This document shows, piece after piece, positions 31,474-33,972 of a stretch of DNA of 33,972 nucleotides; position 1 is the first letter of the stretch; the number at the start of each line of letters is the position of its first letter. A program made the translations under genes and the position numbers. The stretch lies in contig JAPCWD010000017.1 of NCBI GenBank assembly GCA_025943965.1, positions 1-33,972 on the forward strand, given 5' to 3'. The notes under the pieces are model-generated. The model had not been told where the DNA came from and did not search any database. It saw only the letters and a program-made list of their open reading frames with translations. Origin of the DNA: Synergistaceae bacterium DZ-S4 (GTDB lineage Bacteria > Synergistota > Synergistia > Synergistales > Synergistaceae).

Positions 31474-32420
31474 TGCCTGAATGGAGCAAACTATTATTGG
31501 GAAAGCAAGCCAAGGAGCTTGGGTTTGTCCGGGATACCTATGAGAAAGTATGCAGATTAACTGAAATACTGAAATTTTTCGAAAATGATGCAGTGCTTGG
31601 AAAATCCCTCGCGTTGAAGGGCGGAACAGCAATCAATCTGACGATCCTTAACTTGCCAAGGTTATCCGTTGATATTGATCTGGACTTTTCTGAAAATGTC
31701 GGCCGCGATGAAATGCTGGCTATGAAATCAATAATCAGTGACCGAATCGAGAAATATATGAGAGCTGACGGCTATTCATTGAGTCCCAAATCAAAGCAAT
31801 ATTATGCTCTGGATTCCTATGTTTATGAATACATCAACTCCGGAGGAATGAAGGATAACATTAAGGTCGAAATCAATTATATGCTTCGATGCCATATTCT
31901 TGAAATCGGACAAAGGCATTTCGAATCGACCTGGCAACCGGCAGGAGTATCTGTACTTAACGTGGATCCAGTTGAAATATTTGGAAGTAAAATCGTCGCA
32001 TTAATGAATCGAACGGCCCCGAGAGACCTTTATGATATTCATAACCTGGTTAAATTTGGTTTGTTTGATGTGTCTCAGAAGCAAATGTTAAGGAAGTGCG
32101 TTGTATTTTACAGTGCAATCGGGGCAGATTCGCCTCCTCTTGAGTTTCAGACAGGCACGGTTGATCTGGTAACTCAGATGCGTATCAAGACAGATCTTTA
32201 TCCTGTTTTGCGAAACAAGGACCATTTTGATCTTAAAACAGCTCAGGTAGAAGTCAAAGCCTGGCTTAATGATTTATTGCAGATGGAAAATAACGAAAAG
32301 GAATTCCTCAATGCCTTTAGGAAAAAAACATATCAGCCGGATCTCCTTTTTGGATCACACGAAATATTGGATCGTATCCAAAACCATCCTATGGCACTCT
32401 GGAAGTGCTCGCAAAGGTAG
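31473..32420 (+). CDS. abiEii: AbiEii nucleotidyltransferase toxin, pair 2
   Basis: A 315-aa toxin starting at GTG within TAGTG. Catalytic motifs KGGTAIN (49-55) and VDIDLDF (66-72), then NIKVEINYM and EIFGSKIVALMNRTAPRDLY; the tail HPMALWKC matches the first pair. All motifs are intact. Family members are nucleotidyltransferases that stop growth until neutralised by AbiEi. The gene is followed by small gene copy 3 in convergent orientation. Confidence 0.92.
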   Translation: MPEWSKLLLGKQAKELGFVRDTYEKVCRLTEILKFFENDAVLGKSLALKGGTAINLTILNLPRLSVDIDLDFSENVGRDEMLAMKSIISDRIEKYMRADGYSLSPKSKQYYALDSYVYEYINSGGMKDNIKVEINYMLRCHILEIGQRHFESTWQPAGVSVLNVDPVEIFGSKIVALMNRTAPRDLYDIHNLVKFGLFDVSQKQMLRKCVVFYSAIGADSPPLEFQTGTVDLVTQMRIKTDLYPVLRNKDHFDLKTAQVEVKAWLNDLLQMENNEKEFLNAFRKKTYQPDLLFGSHEILDRIQNHPMALWKCSQR

Positions 32421-32591
32421 ATGTCGATATGTGTTGATCGCCCACATATAACCTGATGAGCAAATTGATTGGAAGAACATTAAACCGATAAGTTCAAATT
32501 GACCAGACCTATATTTGTTGGGTGTATTGTTCCTCACGTTAGCGGAGATGAACTACTTGGCCCTTTTGTCCATCTTCTGATTCTTAGTATT

Positions 32592-32933
32592 TCAATCAAA
32601 AAGTTTTGTTTGAGATTGACGTACCTCTCGTTTTTTCTTCTCCTTCGTCATTTCCACATTCTCCACCCGCTTCTCTGCTTTTGGGATATCGGGCGGATAG
32701 GGGGTGATGCAGTATTCCTGCATCGTCTCGGTCCAGGCTTCGTAGTCGCTCATCCCGGGGACTATCTTCTGTAAATTGGTCATCTCTTTTTTCGTTAATT
32801 TTGCCAACAACATTGCGAGTTTCTTTGCTTCCACACGGTCTGCCTTTTTCCAGACTCTCGGGAAGTAGATCATCCAGTGCTCCATGGTCTCTTCAGCTAT
32901 CCTTTCTACCGACATCTCCATTGTTGACACCAT
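32592..32933 (-). CDS. Small multi-copy protein of unknown function, copy 3
   Basis: 113 aa. Residues 1-35 and the MTNLQKIVPGMSDYEAWTET to CITPYPPDIP segment are identical to copy 2, while the segment around 39-50 (KKLAMLLAKLTKKEM) and the lysine/glutamate-rich tail (EKKKREVRQSQTKLFD) differ. The change in the middle is a replaced stretch, not scattered substitutions, suggesting recombination or selection on that segment. Same promoter as the others. Confidence 0.62.
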   Translation of the reverse strand: MVSTMEMSVERIAEETMEHWMIYFPRVWKKADRVEAKKLAMLLAKLTKKEMTNLQKIVPGMSDYEAWTETMQEYCITPYPPDIPKAEKRVENVEMTKEKKKREVRQSQTKLFD

Positions 32934-32965
32934 CCCTCAAGTGAATGTTATTGATTTATTGTCTT

Positions 32966-32993
32966 ATAATATGGCTATTGTTGATAGTGTCAA
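32966..32993 (-). promoter_or_regulatory. Promoter and dyad of small gene copy 3
   Basis: TTGACA (32988-32993), 16 bp, TATTAT (32966-32971), with the CTAT-TGTTG-ATAG dyad. The whole 60 bp leader to the start codon is the same as in copy 2. Confidence 0.6.
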
Positions 32994-33009
32994 GAGGGCT
33001 TTTACAATT

Positions 33010-33075
33010 GTGAAACTGCGACAAAACACGTCGCGTGAAACAGTTGTGAAGCGATAGTGAAGCTGTTGTGAAGAA
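33010..33075 (+). repeat. GTGAAGC iterons with hairpin
   Basis: GTGAAAC at 33010, a GCGAC..GTCGC hairpin, GTGAAAC at 33035, GTGAAGC at 33046 and 33057 and GTGAAG at 33068: exact 11-bp steps. This is a sequence variant of the GGCAAGC and GTCAAAC iterons, in the same position relative to a small gene as at 28496. Confidence 0.6.
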
Positions 33076-33106
33076 AGTCTGGGAGTGAATTAGTTGTGAG
33101 TAGATA

Positions 33107-33165
33107 GGTTAGGATATTAGGTGTGGAGTCTTATAGTTTACCCTGGATAGTTATCCTACGGCCGT
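33107..33165. repeat. 59-bp repeat, second copy
   Basis: Partner of 28672-28730. No gene is visible from 32934 to 33366. Confidence 0.6.
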
Positions 33166-33193
33166 ATAGGAAAAATGATCGCATCTCATATTT

Positions 33194-33236
33194 CTTCGTT
33201 GCGTTCGCTCTCTCGTTCAGAGCGAACGCAACGAAG
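33194..33236. repeat. 18-bp perfect inverted repeat
   Basis: CTTCGTTGCGTTCGCTCT (33194-33211), loop CTCGTTC, exact complement 33219-33236. A very stable hairpin with no T run beside it. It lies between the 59-bp repeat and the abiEii fragment; it could be a terminator-like or recombination structure. Confidence 0.6.
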
Positions 33237-33307
33237 TCTAAAGAACGTTTTATAATGATGCCTGCCACTTCCAAGTTTGCGAAATTTGAACGTTTTTAGA
33301 GGTATCA

Positions 33308-33355
33308 TTTTACAAATATACTTAAATCATTTTGCAAATGCGTATTTTCGTAAAA
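33308..33355. promoter_or_regulatory. Orphan copy of the abiEi operator
   Basis: The arm TTTTACAAATATACTTA is identical to that at 21676, with the same 14-bp centre, and the opposite arm matches 13 of 17. No abiEi gene adjoins; instead the 3' end of an abiEii fragment faces it. It is evidence of a lost abiE locus. Confidence 0.6.
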
Positions 33356-33366
33356 AAGATTAAGAA

Positions 33367-33716
33367 TCAAAAATTATTGATCAAAGCTTTTAATGCACCC
33401 GTGATATCCTCGTACGAGATTTTATCCGCATATCTATAATCTTTTGTGTACCTATTCCATCTGGCTCTCAACGTTTCGCTTTCTTCAATTTCTTCCAATC
33501 GATTGCTGATATTTTTAAAAATATGATTTGTTCCCCTATGTGCCGCAGTTGATCTCAGTGCCTCAGCAAATACTTTATTGTTAATACTCTGGGTTTTAGT
33601 TAGTATATATACATCGTAAAAATCCCTCGGTCTTGTATTCAGTTCTCCCCTTCTCAAAATAGTTTCTGCTTTTTCTGCCAGGACAGTTTCAATGTTATAA
33701 GTCCAGATGCCAATGC
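33367..33716 (-). pseudogene. abiEii: 3' fragment of an AbiEii toxin gene cut by IS21
   Basis: The frame encodes IGIWTYNIETVLAEKAETIL, RRGELNTRPRDFYDVYIL and the remaining C-terminal helices of an AbiEii/AbiGii nucleotidyltransferase. The catalytic KGG/DxD half is absent because IS21-type DNA starts at 33717 (the open frame runs on into it as MGQISTGRLGQIYPGVDS). It is a different subfamily from the two intact toxins, the one that normally pairs with AbiEi proteins like that at 21070. Inactive. Confidence 0.82.
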
Positions 33717-33788
33717 TGTCAACGCCGGGATAAATTTGACCCAAACGGCCGGTTGAAATTTGACCCAACGCCGGACTTCCTCAGCCGG
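33717..33788 (-). mobile_element. End of an IS21-family element
   Basis: The terminal TGTCAACGCCGG is followed by two repeats AATTTGACCCAA/AAATTTGACCCAA and GCCGG blocks, the multi-repeat end typical of IS21-family elements. It joins directly to the broken abiEii, marking the insertion site. Different from the IS21 type at 8870-10065. Confidence 0.75.
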
Positions 33789-33972
33789 TTAAGATAACGC
33801 CGGATTAATTACAGCGGGAGGAACAGAAACAAACCCGGCCTTTGCCCTTCCTCTTAGTCGATATGTTTCACCGCGTATGTTAATAACATGAGCGTGATGC
33901 AGCAGGCGGTCAAGCATTGCCGTAGCTATAACCGGATCACTCATCAACTCTCCCCAGCCAGCAAAGTGTTTG
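33789..33972 (-). CDS. istB: IstB helper ATPase of IS21, C-terminal part (runs off window)
   Basis: The last 60 residues are visible: FAGWGELMSDPVIATAMLD, RLLHHAHVINIRGETYRLR, ending VINPALS. This is the conserved C-terminus of IstB AAA+ transposition helpers, which load the IstA transposase. The stop is TAA at 33789-33791; the rest, and istA, should lie to the right. The IS is probably recent, as the end and the tail look undamaged. Confidence 0.9.
   Translation of the reverse strand, partial: KHFAGWGELMSDPVIATAMLDRLLHHAHVINIRGETYRLRGRAKAGFVSVPPAVINPALS

Noticed and set aside
25512..32420. The two AbiE pairs as a simple recent duplication
   Set aside because: They are diverged throughout and have different operators and gene overlaps (14 nt versus 1 nt), so separate acquisition or an old duplication is more likely.

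Overview
The window looks like an accessory, defence-rich stretch of a bacterial chromosome of moderate G+C. It has Shine-Dalgarno-led, tightly packed operons, and its intergenic spaces are crowded with small repeats. The proteins (McrBC, EcoEI-like type I restriction-modification, macro domain with C-terminal helical domain, AbiE pairs, a RAYT transposase) and the base composition would suit an anaerobe such as a Synergistota or clostridial-type bacterium. That placement is a guess; no rRNA, tRNA or ribosomal gene is present to fix it.

Layout. 1-640: GGCTCT repeat array, the broken tail of a GGDEF gene, 11-bp-phased iterons and a strong hairpin. 708-4239 (-): a type IV McrBC restriction operon with a small unknown downstream gene. 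McrB carries an EVE-like domain inside its AAA+ module and a strong internal start that should give a short McrB form. 4300-4760: inverted copy of the repeat element seen at the left end, so the McrBC cassette is bracketed by inverted repeats. 4775-6500 (-): VWA protein and macro-domain protein. 6670-8681 (-): secreted PDZ-like protein and ArdC/ImmA-like zinc peptidase. 8780-10120: wreck of an IS21-type element whose istA ends in a REP-like motif. 10215-18202 (-): type I restriction operon hsdR-hsdM-hsdS followed by a 74-aa protein and an SMC/RecF-like ATPase that overlap each other. 18500-21010: a small gene of unknown function (copy 1 of 3), hairpin arrays, an operator cluster and an AlbA_2/ATPase/wHTH protein. 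21070-23387 (-): orphan AbiEi, tRNA-binding protein and RtcB RNA ligase. 23450-27863: hairpin array, broken dinD, and an AbiEi/AbiEii pair lying between two ~490-bp direct repeats. 28025-29911: small gene copy 2, RAYT transposase and a second GGCTCT array. 30050-32420: terminator-like hairpin, hairpin array and a second AbiEi/AbiEii pair with two operator dyads. 32592-33972: small gene copy 3, an AbiEii fragment cut by an IS21 element, and the IstB end of that element running off the window.

How it works together: at least two restriction systems and two complete abortive-infection type toxin-antitoxin pairs sit here with several decayed ones, plus RNA repair (RtcB), ADP-ribose (macro) and stress (DinD) genes. 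The most unusual part is what lies between them. There is a repeat system built of (i) heptamers spaced almost exactly 11 bp, (ii) arrays of different short hairpins separated by a fixed 9-nt linker GGNGAATTY and ending in a shared tail, and (iii) a 102-113 aa gene, present three times with its promoter, embedded in these repeats. I do not recognise this combination as a described system.
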